A stretch of DNA of 64,000 nucleotides from Sphingomonas sp. TREG-RG-20F-R18-01 (lineage in GTDB: Bacteria > Pseudomonadota > Alphaproteobacteria > Sphingomonadales > Sphingomonadaceae): assembly GCF_022662475.1 (NCBI RefSeq), contig NZ_JAKNQQ010000001.1, forward strand, positions 806,001 to 870,000. The letters run 5' to 3'. This document shows, piece by piece, positions 25,220 to 33,030 of the stretch. The notes beneath the pieces are model-generated. The model saw nothing but the letters and a program-made list of their open reading frames with translations. It was not told where the DNA came from and searched no databases. Every line of letters starts with the position of its first letter. The first letter of the stretch is position 1. The position numbers and the translations under genes are program-made.

Positions 25220-27312
25220 ATCCCGAACGCCGGCCGCGCGCTGTTCGAGCGTTTCAAATTGCGATACCGCGCCACCGCCCAAAGCGGGAAATACGCCGGA
25301 TAGCCATGATAGCGCAGATAGAACACGCGCGGGAATCCGCCGCCGGTGTACATCTCCTGCCCCCACAGCCCCTCGTCGTCCTGCGTCGCGATCAAGTGGC
25401 GCACGCCGCGCTCGACCGCGGGATGATCCACCTTCCCCGCCGCCATCAGCGCGAGCAGCGCCCAGCCGGTCTGCGACGCGGTCGACGGCGCGGGCGTGTA
25501 GCCCTTGTAGTCGAGCGCATAGCTGTCGCAGTCCTCGCCCCAGCCGCCGTCGAGGTTCTGGATGTGAAGCAACCAGTCCGACGCCTTGCGCACCATCGGA
25601 TGCCGCCCGTCGAGCCCGGCGGCATTGAGCGCGCACAGCACCGACCAGGTGCCATAGATGTAATTCACCCCCCAGCGCCCGAACCAGCTGCCATCGGGCA
25701 TCTGTTCCTTCTCGAGGAAGCCCATTGCCGCTGCCATGCGGGGACTGTCGATCGGCTCGCCGAGTTGCGCGAGCATCGACACGACGCGCGCGGTGACGTC
25801 GCTGGTCGGCGGGTCGAGCAGCGCGCCGTGATCGGCGAAGGGGATGTTGTTGAGGTAGTGATAACTGTTGTCCGCATCGAACGCGCCCCAGCCGCCGTCC
25901 TTGCTTTGCAGGCCGACGGTCCATTCGACGCCGCGGAAGATGGCGTGGTCGTAGTTTTCGTCCGTTCCCCTCAGGGAAAGAGCTGCACTCCCTTCTCCCC
26001 TCCCCTTCAGGGGAGGGGTTGGGGGTGGGGCCGTCTCACCTTGCCCCGGCGTCGAGTTGGCTGCACGGCCCCACCCCAACCCCTCCCCTAAAGGGGAGGG
26101 GCTAAAGGGAACCGCACGGTCCATCGCCATCACCACCACGGCAGTGTCGTCAAGATCCGGATAATGCGCGTTATTATACTGGAACGCCCACCCCCCAGGC
26201 CGGACATCGGGCTTCTCGTCCGCCCAGTCGCCTTTCACGTCGAGCACCTGCAACGGCTTCAGCCACGCCAGCCCCGCAGCCGCGCGCGCCTCGGCCTCCT
26301 CGCCCCCCGCCTCGAGCATCGCATGCGCCGCAAGAGCTGTATCCCACACCGGCGAAACGCACGGCTGGCAATAGGCCTCGTCGTCCTTGACCACGAGCAG
26401 CTTCTCGACCGACCGCCGCGCCACCGCGCGCGCCGGATGGTCCTCGGGATACCCCAGACAGTCGAACATCATCACGCTGTTCGCCATCGCCGGATAGATC
26501 GCGCCGAGCCCGTCCTCGCCGTTGAGCCGCTCGGTCACGAAGGTGACGCACGCCTCGATCGCACGCGCCCGCGTACCCTTGGGCCACAGCGGCTCGACGC
26601 CCTTGAGGACCACGTCGAGCCCGTTGAAGAAGGTCGTCCAGCCCGGCTTGGTCCCTGCGGCCTTGCTCGTCAGCTTCGCACGTTTCGCGGTGTACAATTC
26701 ATCGACCCGCACGCCCGACGGATTGCGCGCGACCGGCTTCTTCGCCGCGAGCACCAGCAACGGCACGATCACGGTGCGCGCCCAATAGGACATCTTGGAG
26801 AGATGCACCGGGAACCAGCGCGGCAGCAGGATCAGCTCGACCGGCAAGGTCGGCACCGAACTCCACGGCGCGCAATCGAACAGCGCGAGCTGGATCCGCG
26901 TGAACACGTTGACCGCCGCCGCGCCGCCCGCCTTGTGGATCGCCGCGCGCGCGCGCGCCATGTGCGGCGCGTCCACGTCGTCGCCGATCATCTTGAGCGC
27001 GAAATACGCCTTCACGCTCGCGCTCACGTCGAACGCGCCGCCGTGAAACAGCCCCCAGCCATGATGCGCCGCCGACTGGATCCGCCGCAGGTACACGCCG
27101 ATCTTGCGCTCGATCTCGGCATCGCGCGGTTCGCCGAGATAATGCCGCAGCAGCACATATTCCGCCGGAATCGTCGCATCGGCCTCGAGCTCGAACACCC
27201 AATGCCCGTCGTCCTTCTGGCGCCCCGCCAGCGCGGCGGCGGCACGCGACGCGGTCGCGTCGGCGGCGGCGACGAGATCGTCGCGGTCAAGGTTCAGCGT
27301 CTGTAGTCCCAT
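25216..27312 (-). CDS. shc: Squalene-hopene cyclase, with in-frame repeat insertion
   Basis: The 698-residue enzyme cyclises squalene to hopene and hopanol at the membrane. The catalytic DxDD motif is 'DLDD' at residues 386-389. QW-type repeats such as 'KDGGWGAFDADN' and 'LDGGWGED' are present. The ATG at 27312 gives 'MGLQTLNLDRDDLVAAADA', which is where homology begins; the frame stays open further upstream. Directly after 'VVMAMDR' (residue about 400) comes a Gly/Pro/Arg-rich run of about 50 residues encoded by palindromic element F1, before 'YDHAIFRGVEW'. This accounts for the above-average length. It overlaps hpnG by four bases and follows hpnE by 10. Confidence 0.95.
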   Translation of the reverse strand: MGLQTLNLDRDDLVAAADATASRAAAALAGRQKDDGHWVFELEADATIPAEYVLLRHYLGEPRDAEIERKIGVYLRRIQSAAHHGWGLFHGGAFDVSASVKAYFALKMIGDDVDAPHMARARAAIHKAGGAAAVNVFTRIQLALFDCAPWSSVPTLPVELILLPRWFPVHLSKMSYWARTVIVPLLVLAAKKPVARNPSGVRVDELYTAKRAKLTSKAAGTKPGWTTFFNGLDVVLKGVEPLWPKGTRARAIEACVTFVTERLNGEDGLGAIYPAMANSVMMFDCLGYPEDHPARAVARRSVEKLLVVKDDEAYCQPCVSPVWDTALAAHAMLEAGGEEAEARAAAGLAWLKPLQVLDVKGDWADEKPDVRPGGWAFQYNNAHYPDLDDTAVVVMAMDRAVPFSPSPLGEGLGWGRAANSTPGQGETAPPPTPPLKGRGEGSAALSLRGTDENYDHAIFRGVEWTVGLQSKDGGWGAFDADNSYHYLNNIPFADHGALLDPPTSDVTARVVSMLAQLGEPIDSPRMAAAMGFLEKEQMPDGSWFGRWGVNYIYGTWSVLCALNAAGLDGRHPMVRKASDWLLHIQNLDGGWGEDCDSYALDYKGYTPAPSTASQTGWALLALMAAGKVDHPAVERGVRHLIATQDDEGLWGQEMYTGGGFPRVFYLRYHGYPAYFPLWAVARYRNLKRSNSARPAFGM
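25995..26101. repeat. Palindromic repeat element, family F1, copy 1 (inside shc)
   Basis: Two arms of about 35 bases are near-perfect inverted copies: CTCCCCTTCAGGGGAGGGG near 25999 and CCCCTCCCCTAAAGGGGAGG near 26081. Each arm is itself a small hairpin. The element lies in frame within shc, about 12 codons after the catalytic DxDD. Related copies are in hpnB and between hpnA and hpnB. Confidence 0.9.
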
Positions 27313-27322
27313 GTGCGTGGCC

Positions 27323-28591
27323 TTAGCCGAGCGTCGCGGTCCGCGCCAAGCGGGCAGCGGCCTCGCCCGAACGAATCGCACCCTCGATCGTCGCGGGCAA
27401 GCCGGTCTGCGTCCAGTCCCCTGCGAGGAACAGGTTGCCGAACCGAGTCCGCGTTCCCGGGCGGCGCGCGTCCTGTTCGGGCGTCGCCGCGAACGTCGCG
27501 CGCTTTTCCTTGACGATCTGCCACGCGGGCATTTCGGCGGGGCCACCGTGGACCGCGCGGATATCCGACCAGAACGCGCGCGCCAGCGCGGTCCGGTCGC
27601 GGTCGACCAGGTGATCCGCCGCGCTGACCGTGATCGAGATGCGGTCAGGGAAGGCGAAGATCCACTCGGCGGTCCCGCCGAGGATGCCGACCATCGTCTG
27701 CACGCCGGGCGGCGGAGCGATCGCGAAATGCGCGTTGACGATCGCGCGGAAATCGTCGGGAACGGTCAGCTCGGGGACGAGGTCGGCCGCGACCCAGGGC
27801 GGCACCGCGAGAATGATCGTCTCGTCCGGCGCGACCGCTTCCTCGCCCCGGCCATAGTCGAGCGCGACGACCCGGTCGCCGTCACACCGCAGCGCGCGCA
27901 GGCGTGTCCCCAGCGACAGCGACGTGCCCTTCCCCGCCAGCCACGCCAGCGCCGGATCGACAAACGCCGCCGCCAGCGTCGGCTCGGCGATCTGCGGCCG
28001 CATTGCGCGCCCGCCGCGCCCCAGCGTTTCGCGGATCACACGCGATGTCAGCACGGCCGATCCGCTCGCCGACGCGGTGTTGAGCGCGGCGAGCAACACC
28101 GGATCGATCAATTTGTCCCACACCGGCCCGCTCGGATCGACCCGGTCCGCGACGATCTGCCCGGGCTTCCCCCCGGCGAGCCCCGCGAGACGCAGATAGT
28201 CGCGCACCGTCGTCCCCGGCACGCGGCGTCCGTCGCGGCAGATCCACCACGGCACCGGCCCGTCGTTGATCCGCACCGACCAGCGCGACCCCGTCCTGAT
28301 GTCGGCAAAGGCGAAATCGGCATGTTTCGGCCCGCTCAACCGATCGCGGGCGCCGATCGTGTCGAGATAGCGATGGACCGCCTTGTTCCCCGACAGGACG
28401 AGGTGATTGCCATTGTCGATCGTCCGCCCGAGCTGCGGGTCGTGATAGCTGCGACACCGCCCGCCCGCCTGCGCCGCGCCGTCGACGAGCGTGGCCGCGA
28501 TGCCCTCACGCGCGAGCTCGACCGCGGCCGAAAGCCCGGCCATGCCCGCGCCGATGATCCGGACGCGCTTCGGAACCGACTCGCGCTTCAA
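27323..28591 (-). CDS. hpnE: Hydroxysqualene/squalene-associated FAD-dependent desaturase HpnE
   Basis: The 422-residue flavoprotein reduces hydroxysqualene to squalene, the third step of the HpnCDE route. It begins with a dinucleotide-binding 'IIGAGMAGLSAAVELA' and 'GGRCRS', and ends with 'NLFLAGDWTQTGLPATIEGA' (FAD-binding C-terminal motif). The start is a TTG at 28591 that overlaps the hpnD stop as TTGA. The frame remains open upstream, but homology begins here. Gene order hpnC-D-E-shc is classical. Confidence 0.93.
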   Translation of the reverse strand: MKRESVPKRVRIIGAGMAGLSAAVELAREGIAATLVDGAAQAGGRCRSYHDPQLGRTIDNGNHLVLSGNKAVHRYLDTIGARDRLSGPKHADFAFADIRTGSRWSVRINDGPVPWWICRDGRRVPGTTVRDYLRLAGLAGGKPGQIVADRVDPSGPVWDKLIDPVLLAALNTASASGSAVLTSRVIRETLGRGGRAMRPQIAEPTLAAAFVDPALAWLAGKGTSLSLGTRLRALRCDGDRVVALDYGRGEEAVAPDETIILAVPPWVAADLVPELTVPDDFRAIVNAHFAIAPPPGVQTMVGILGGTAEWIFAFPDRISITVSAADHLVDRDRTALARAFWSDIRAVHGGPAEMPAWQIVKEKRATFAATPEQDARRPGTRTRFGNLFLAGDWTQTGLPATIEGAIRSGEAAARLARTATLG

Positions 28592-29427
28592 CGGAACAGG
28601 CTGAGCCGCAGCACAGTCAGCAGCAAAGCTGGCTTGTTGACCCGGATGCGCGTGCGCGGCGCCCCCCAACCGGCCGCCTCCATCCGCCGCAGCAGGGGCG
28701 CATAGACCGCCGCCATCAACCGCGGCGCCAGCAGATGCCCGCGCGGTCTTGCCGCCAGGATCGTCTGGGCCGCCGCGAAATGCTCGTGCGCTTTTGCCGC
28801 GAGCATCCGGCACGCACCCTCGATCCGCGGATCCGCCACGAGAATCAGCGGTTCATCGAGCGCGACCCCCGCCGCCACCAGCGGTTCGCGCGGGAGATAG
28901 ACCCGGCCGATCGTCGCATCCTCGTCGATGTCGCGAAGAATGTTGGTGAATTGCAGCGCGCGCCCGAGATGATAGGCCAGTTCGATTCCGGGGCGCTCGT
29001 CCATCCCGAAGATCTTGACCGACAGCCGCCCGACCGCCGATGCGACCCGGTCGCAATACAGATCGAGCGTATCGAACGCGGGCCAGCGGATGTCGCGCTC
29101 GACATCCATCGCCATGCCGTCGATCACCGCGAGGAAATCCACCTTCTCCAGCTTGAAGCGATCGACCGCCGCGACGAGCAGCGCCGCCTGGCCGGGGTCA
29201 CGCCCGGCATAGAGCGACTCGATGTCCGCCCGCCACGCATCGAGCGCAACCGCGCGGTCTGCCCGGTCGCCGCCCTCGTCGTCCGCAATGTCATCGACTT
29301 GCCGGCAGAAGGCATAGACCGCGTACATCGCCTCGCGCTCCGCCTTGGGGAGCACGCGCATGCCCGCATAGAAGGAGCTGCCCGAGACTTGCGCCTGCAA
29401 CTGGGCGGGGGTGGCCTTTGGGTTCAT
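28588..29427 (-). CDS. hpnD: Presqualene diphosphate synthase HpnD
   Basis: The 279-residue enzyme of the squalene/phytoene synthase family condenses two farnesyl diphosphates to presqualene diphosphate. Both Asp-rich motifs are present: 'RQVDDIADDEGGD' near residue 45 and 'ILRDIDEDATIGRVYLP' near residue 160. The 'SGSSFYAGMRVLP' start is typical. It overlaps hpnC by four bases (ATGA) and is followed by hpnE with overlapping TTGA, so translation is coupled. No anomaly is seen. Confidence 0.95.
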   Translation of the reverse strand: MNPKATPAQLQAQVSGSSFYAGMRVLPKAEREAMYAVYAFCRQVDDIADDEGGDRADRAVALDAWRADIESLYAGRDPGQAALLVAAVDRFKLEKVDFLAVIDGMAMDVERDIRWPAFDTLDLYCDRVASAVGRLSVKIFGMDERPGIELAYHLGRALQFTNILRDIDEDATIGRVYLPREPLVAAGVALDEPLILVADPRIEGACRMLAAKAHEHFAAAQTILAARPRGHLLAPRLMAAVYAPLLRRMEAAGWGAPRTRIRVNKPALLLTVLRLSLFR

Positions 29428-30263
29428 GCCCGACCCTTAACCATTTGCGTGACCGCCGCCAACGCCGCAAGACCAAGCGCCTCGGGCGCACGGTGGTGAA
29501 CCCGCTGCGACAGCGGATCCCGCCGTTTCAGCCGCGCGTTCAGGCTGACCGCGAGCCGGTGGATGATCGCGACCTCCGCCGCGAGCCGCCGGTCGCGGAT
29601 CTGCCGCGCGAACCCGGTCGACTGCGCGAGCAGCGCATCGGTGCGCGTCGCCATGTCGACGATCACCGCGCGGAGCGCCGGCGTCGCCGCAGCGCCACCG
29701 AGATCCTCGACGCGCGCGCCATGCTGCGCAAGGATATCGCGCGGCAGATAGACCCGCTGGATCGCGCGATAATCCTTGCCGCAATCCTGGACGTGGTTGA
29801 TCACCTGAAGCGCCGCGCACAGCGCGTCCGACGCCGCCCAGGTGGCATGATCCTCGCCGTGGACGTCGAGCACGTAGCGCCCGACCGGCATCGCCGAATA
29901 GCGGCAATATTCCATCAGCCCGGGCCAGTCGTCATAACGGTCGACCGTGCAATCGCGCGCGAAGGCGACCAGCAGGTCGGTCGCGTGTTGCGACGACAGG
30001 TCGTGCGCGGTCATCGTCCGCCGCATCGCCAGCGCGGTCGCCTCCGCGTCGCTGTGCCCGAGGATCGTCGCGCGCATCGTGCCGAGCAGCGCGAGCTTCT
30101 CGTTCGCCGACGCCGCCGGATTGTCCGCCACATCGTCCGCCGCGCGCGCGAAATGGTAGAAGGCCATCACCGGCGCGCGGTGCGCTTTCTTGAGCAGCAC
30201 CGAGGCGACCGGGAAGTTCTCGTCCTTATGCCCCTTGCCTGAGGCGAGTGTCGCTGCGGTCAT
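29424..30263 (-). CDS. hpnC: Squalene synthase-like HpnC (hydroxysqualene synthase)
   Basis: The 279-residue protein belongs to the squalene/phytoene synthase family and converts presqualene diphosphate to hydroxysqualene. Substrate-binding motifs are 'YHFARAADDVADNP' and 'VQDCGKDYRAIQRVYLP'; the opening 'GKGHKDENFPVASVLL' is typical of HpnC. The ATG at 30263 overlaps the hpnB stop. It is part of the hpnA-to-hpnG operon. Confidence 0.95.
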   Translation of the reverse strand: MTAATLASGKGHKDENFPVASVLLKKAHRAPVMAFYHFARAADDVADNPAASANEKLALLGTMRATILGHSDAEATALAMRRTMTAHDLSSQHATDLLVAFARDCTVDRYDDWPGLMEYCRYSAMPVGRYVLDVHGEDHATWAASDALCAALQVINHVQDCGKDYRAIQRVYLPRDILAQHGARVEDLGGAAATPALRAVIVDMATRTDALLAQSTGFARQIRDRRLAAEVAIIHRLAVSLNARLKRRDPLSQRVHHRAPEALGLAALAAVTQMVKGRA

Positions 30264-31516
30264 GACGGCAAGCCTTCTTCATGGCGCGCCGCCTGGACGC
30301 GCCCCTTCCACAGTCCGCCGCGGCCGCGACCGTGCTGCCACGCCGACAGCAGGGTACACCCGGCATAAAAGGTCGCGATCGCCGGCAAAGCCGGTCCCCA
30401 GAGCGGCGAGCGTCGGTAGAAGCGCAGCATCGGCTGGAACGCCAGCGCCATCAACGCCCAGGCGGCGATCGCGGTCATCCGCGTTTCGCCCTGTCCGAAG
30501 ATCGCGAGAAGCGGCGGCGCAAGATAGGTGATCGCAAGGCCGATCGTCGTCCCCGCCAGCAATACCGGCGAATAGCTGAGTTGCGCATAGGCCGAGCGCG
30601 CGATCATCTGCGCGACCGAGTCCCAGCTGTCGTAGCGACGGATGCTGACGGCGCGGTCGGTCAGGCCGAGCCAGATCGCTCCTTGCGTCTTCATCAGCGC
30701 GCCGAACGCGCAATCGTCGATCAGCGCGGAGCGCACCGCCGCGATCCCGCCCGCAGCGTCGAGCGCCGTACGCTCGACCAGCATCACGCCGCCGGCCGCC
30801 GCAGCGCGGCCCGAGGCGCGCCGGTTCACCGCCGCGAAGGGATAGAGCATCTGGAAAAACCACACGAACGCGGGGATCAGCGCGCGTTCGGCCAGGCTCT
30901 CGCAGCGCAGCCGCGCCATCAGCGAGACGAGCACCCGCTCTTCCGCGACCGCGCGCGCGACGAGCGTGCGCAGCGTGTCGGGGGCGTGCGCGATGTCGGC
31001 GTCGGTAAGGAGGAGATAGTCGGGCGCGGTGCCAGCGGCGGCGATTCCTTGCGAGACCGCCCACAATTTGCCAGTCCAGCCGTTCGCCAATGCCGCGCCC
31101 GTCACGACCTGCAACCGGTCGCCACCCGCGGCGCGTGCGATGTCGGCGGTGCCGTCGCTGCTCGAATCATCGACCAGGATGATGCGGAAGTCGCCCGGAT
31201 AATCCTGCGCAGCGAGACTGCCGATCGACCGCGCGATCACCTCGGCCTCATCGCGTGCGGGCACGATCGCGACGACGTAAGGCCACGGCCCGTCTTCTCC
31301 CCTCCCTGCAAGGGAGGGGTCGGGGGTGGGTGGGTATGGAGAGAGCGCATCCGCCGCCACGGGCCAACCCACCCCCGGCCCCTCCCTTCCCGGGAGGGGA
31401 GCAAGAGGGGACGTATCGCGCTCGCTGGTCTGCCAGAACCCGTCGCGCGCGAACACCAGCACCAGCCAGATCGCCAGCGACAGCAGCGCAATCCAGAACA
31501 CGATCATCGCGCACAT
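30260..31516 (-). CDS. hpnB: Hopanoid-associated glycosyltransferase HpnB, with in-frame repeat insertion
   Basis: The 418-residue GT2 enzyme has an N-terminal membrane helix (residues 5-23), a catalytic domain starting 'VVAIVPARDEAEVIARSI' with 'ILVDDSSSDGTADIA' and 'LLLTDADI', and C-terminal membrane helices. HpnB is encoded in hopanoid operons and is thought to glycosylate hopanoid side chains; its precise product is unsettled. Between 'DGFWQTSERDT' and 'WPYVVAIVPARDE' (about residues 39-74) lies a Pro/Gly/Arg-rich stretch encoded by a 105-base F1 element. It stays in frame and falls in the linker between the first helix and the catalytic domain. ATG codons at 31516 and 31507 are both possible starts. 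Confidence 0.9.
   Translation of the reverse strand: MCAMIVFWIALLSLAIWLVLVFARDGFWQTSERDTSPLAPLPGREGPGVGWPVAADALSPYPPTPDPSLAGRGEDGPWPYVVAIVPARDEAEVIARSIGSLAAQDYPGDFRIILVDDSSSDGTADIARAAGGDRLQVVTGAALANGWTGKLWAVSQGIAAAGTAPDYLLLTDADIAHAPDTLRTLVARAVAEERVLVSLMARLRCESLAERALIPAFVWFFQMLYPFAAVNRRASGRAAAAGGVMLVERTALDAAGGIAAVRSALIDDCAFGALMKTQGAIWLGLTDRAVSIRRYDSWDSVAQMIARSAYAQLSYSPVLLAGTTIGLAITYLAPPLLAIFGQGETRMTAIAAWALMALAFQPMLRFYRRSPLWGPALPAIATFYAGCTLLSAWQHGRGRGGLWKGRVQAARHEEGLPS
31297..31401. repeat. Palindromic repeat element, family F1, copy 2 (inside hpnB)
   Basis: This is a 105-base element with inverted arms, CTCCCCTCCCTGCAAGGG at its left end and CCCTTCCCGGGAGGGGAG at its right end, and the inner pair GGGGGTGGGT / ACCCACCCCC. 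It lies in frame within codons 39-74 of hpnB. Copies 3 and 4 just downstream on the plus strand have exactly the same length. Confidence 0.92.
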
Positions 31517-31547
31517 CCCGATTGCCAGGAGGAGCGTCGCCCTTCTC

Positions 31548-31652
31548 CTCCCCTCCCTGGAAGGGAGGGGTCGGGGGTGGGTCGGTGTGAAGAGCGCGCA
31601 GCCGCCGCCACGGGCCGACCCACCCCCAGCCCCTCCCTTCCAGGGAGGGGAG
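31548..31652. repeat. Palindromic repeat element, family F1, copy 3
   Basis: This is a 105-base intergenic element with arms CTCCCCTCCCTGGAAGGG and CCCTTCCAGGGAGGGGAG, which are perfect inverted complements at their ends. The central part is almost identical to copy 4 (GTGTGAAGAGCGCGCAGCCG in both). Confidence 0.92.
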
Positions 31653-31663
31653 CCAGGTCCATC

Positions 31664-31722
31664 GTATCGCGCTCGCGCGTCTGCCAGAACCCGTCACGCG
31701 CGAACACGAGCACCAGCCAGAT
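31664..31722 (-). pseudogene. Duplicated fragment of hpnB coding sequence
   Basis: These 59 bases match hpnB positions 31413-31471 with four mismatches. On the minus strand they encode 'IWLVLVFARDGFWQTRERDT', nearly the hpnB residues just before its repeat insertion. The fragment is followed by F1 copy 3 in the same order as in hpnB, so the fragment and element were probably duplicated together. It has no start context and is not a functional gene. Confidence 0.85.
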
Positions 31723-31733
31723 TCGCCCTCCTC

Positions 31734-31838
31734 CTCCCCTCCCGGGAAGGGAGAGGTCGGGGGTGGGTCGGTGTGAAGAGCGCGCAGCCGCCGCCACGGG
31801 CCGACCCACCCCCAGCCCCTCCCTTCCAGGGAGGGGAG
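31734..31838. repeat. Palindromic repeat element, family F1, copy 4
   Basis: This is a 105-base element with arms CTCCCCTCCCGGGAAGGG and CCCTTCCAGGGAGGGGAG. It ends 33 bases before the hpnA stop codon. It differs from copy 3 by only a few bases. Confidence 0.92.
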
Positions 31839-31871
31839 TGCGCGCAGGTCGGTGCGGGCGCTTGAAGACAA

Positions 31872-32870
31872 TCACGCGAGCATCCCCGCCTGCCGGAACC
31901 ACGCCACCGCATCTTCCAGCGCCACTCGGTAAGGCCGCGCGCGGTAGCCGAGCTCGGCTTCCGCCCGCGCGCTCGAATAGTACATGTCGTGCGCCGCCAT
32001 TCGCAGCGCATCCAGCGTCAGGAACGGTTCCTTCCCCGTCGCCCGTGCGATCTGCTCATTCGCCCACGCCAGCGGAAACAGCGGGCCGCGCGGAATCTGC
32101 ACCGTCGGGGCCTTGCGCCCTACTACCGCGGCGACGGTCGCGAGCATCTCGCGCAGCGACACGTCCTGCCCGCCGAGCACGTAGCGTTCGCCGATCACCC
32201 CGTGCGTCATCGCCGCGATATGCCCGTCCGCGACGTCGTCGACGTGCACCAGGTTCAGCCCGCTTTCGACGAACGCGGGCATGCGGCCGGACGCCGCCTC
32301 GACGATGATCCGCCCGGTCGGCGTCGGTCGCGCATCGCGCGGGCCGATCGGGGTCGACGGGTTGACGATCACCGCGGGCAGCCCGCGTTCGCGCACCATC
32401 GCCTCGACCAGCCGCTCGGCGACGACCTTGCTCCGCTTGTACGCGCCGACCGCCTGCTCGGGGGTCGCGGGCCGAGTCTCGTCGGATGGCTTGCCGTGAT
32501 CGGGCCGCAACGTCGCGACGCTGCTGGTATAGACGATCCGCCCCACCCCGGCGTCGAGCGCGGCCATCATCACGGTCTGCGTGCTCAGCCGGTTGTTGCG
32601 GACGATCTCCTTCATGTCCGGCGCCCAGATGCGATAGTCGGCGGCAACGTGGTACAGCGCCCCCACCCCCGCCATCGCCCGCGCCATCGCGCCCGCGTCG
32701 CGCGCATCGCCCTCGACCAGTTCTCCGGGGAAATCGATCAGGTTGGTCCGCGCGCTGCTCGCGCGTGCCAGCCCCCGGACACGCACGCCCGACGCGGCCA
32801 GCCGCCGCGCGACCGCCGAGCCGACGAAGCCGGACACTCCGGTAACAAGCGTGATGGGTCGATCGGTCAC
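31872..32870 (-). CDS. hpnA: Hopanoid-associated sugar epimerase HpnA
   Basis: The 332-residue extended short-chain dehydrogenase has the Rossmann motif 'VTGVSGFVGSAVARRL' near the N-terminus. The catalytic Tyr and Lys are in 'YKRSK' after 'YTSSVATL', and 'VNPSTPIGPRD' is typical of HpnA. HpnA is always found with hopanoid genes; it probably modifies the sugar or side chain, but its exact substrate is unknown. The GTG at 32870 starts the minus-strand hopanoid operon. The 160-base gap to hpnI on the other strand should hold divergent promoters. Confidence 0.93.
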   Translation of the reverse strand: MTDRPITLVTGVSGFVGSAVARRLAASGVRVRGLARASSARTNLIDFPGELVEGDARDAGAMARAMAGVGALYHVAADYRIWAPDMKEIVRNNRLSTQTVMMAALDAGVGRIVYTSSVATLRPDHGKPSDETRPATPEQAVGAYKRSKVVAERLVEAMVRERGLPAVIVNPSTPIGPRDARPTPTGRIIVEAASGRMPAFVESGLNLVHVDDVADGHIAAMTHGVIGERYVLGGQDVSLREMLATVAAVVGRKAPTVQIPRGPLFPLAWANEQIARATGKEPFLTLDALRMAAHDMYYSSARAEAELGYRARPYRVALEDAVAWFRQAGMLA

Positions 32871-33030
32871 TCAGCCTCCACTCTGCGCGCGCTGTAGAAC
32901 GCCCGGCGACAAGCGCAAACACTCTCGCTCAATCCGCGTCAAACAAAGGCCGCCGTGGCCAGAACATGACAGCTTTTTCACACGTACGCGCCTATACCGG
33001 TCATTCCGGCGACGCTACGGGAGGGGCATC

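Larger units (their letters stand above)
31517..31871. other. Repeat-filled stretch between hpnB start and hpnA stop
   Basis: These 355 bases hold no intact gene. They contain two F1 elements (31548-31652, 31734-31838) separated by a 59-base copy of the 5' part of hpnB. A frame of about 130 codons stays open across them on the minus strand, but it is made of repeat translation and a short hpnB-like stretch, so I do not call it a gene. The operon must be transcribed through this palindromic region to express hpnB-G. Confidence 0.85.

Noticed and set aside
25220..25924. Upstream extension of the hpnG reading frame
   Set aside because: The frame stays open inside shc in another phase. HpnG homology begins at the GTG overlapping the shc stop, and the extension has no homology.
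31297..31838. CRISPR array
   Set aside because: The repeats are 105-base palindromes with hpnB sequence and unrelated flanks between them, only three copies, and no cas genes are nearby.
31504..31902. A 132-codon minus-strand frame between hpnA and hpnB
   Set aside because: It consists of translated F1 elements and the duplicated hpnB piece. It has no ribosome binding site or independent family match.
32743..33030. N-terminal extension of hpnI
   Set aside because: The frame is open but runs antisense over the start of hpnA. Homology and the ribosome binding site place the start at GTG 33031.
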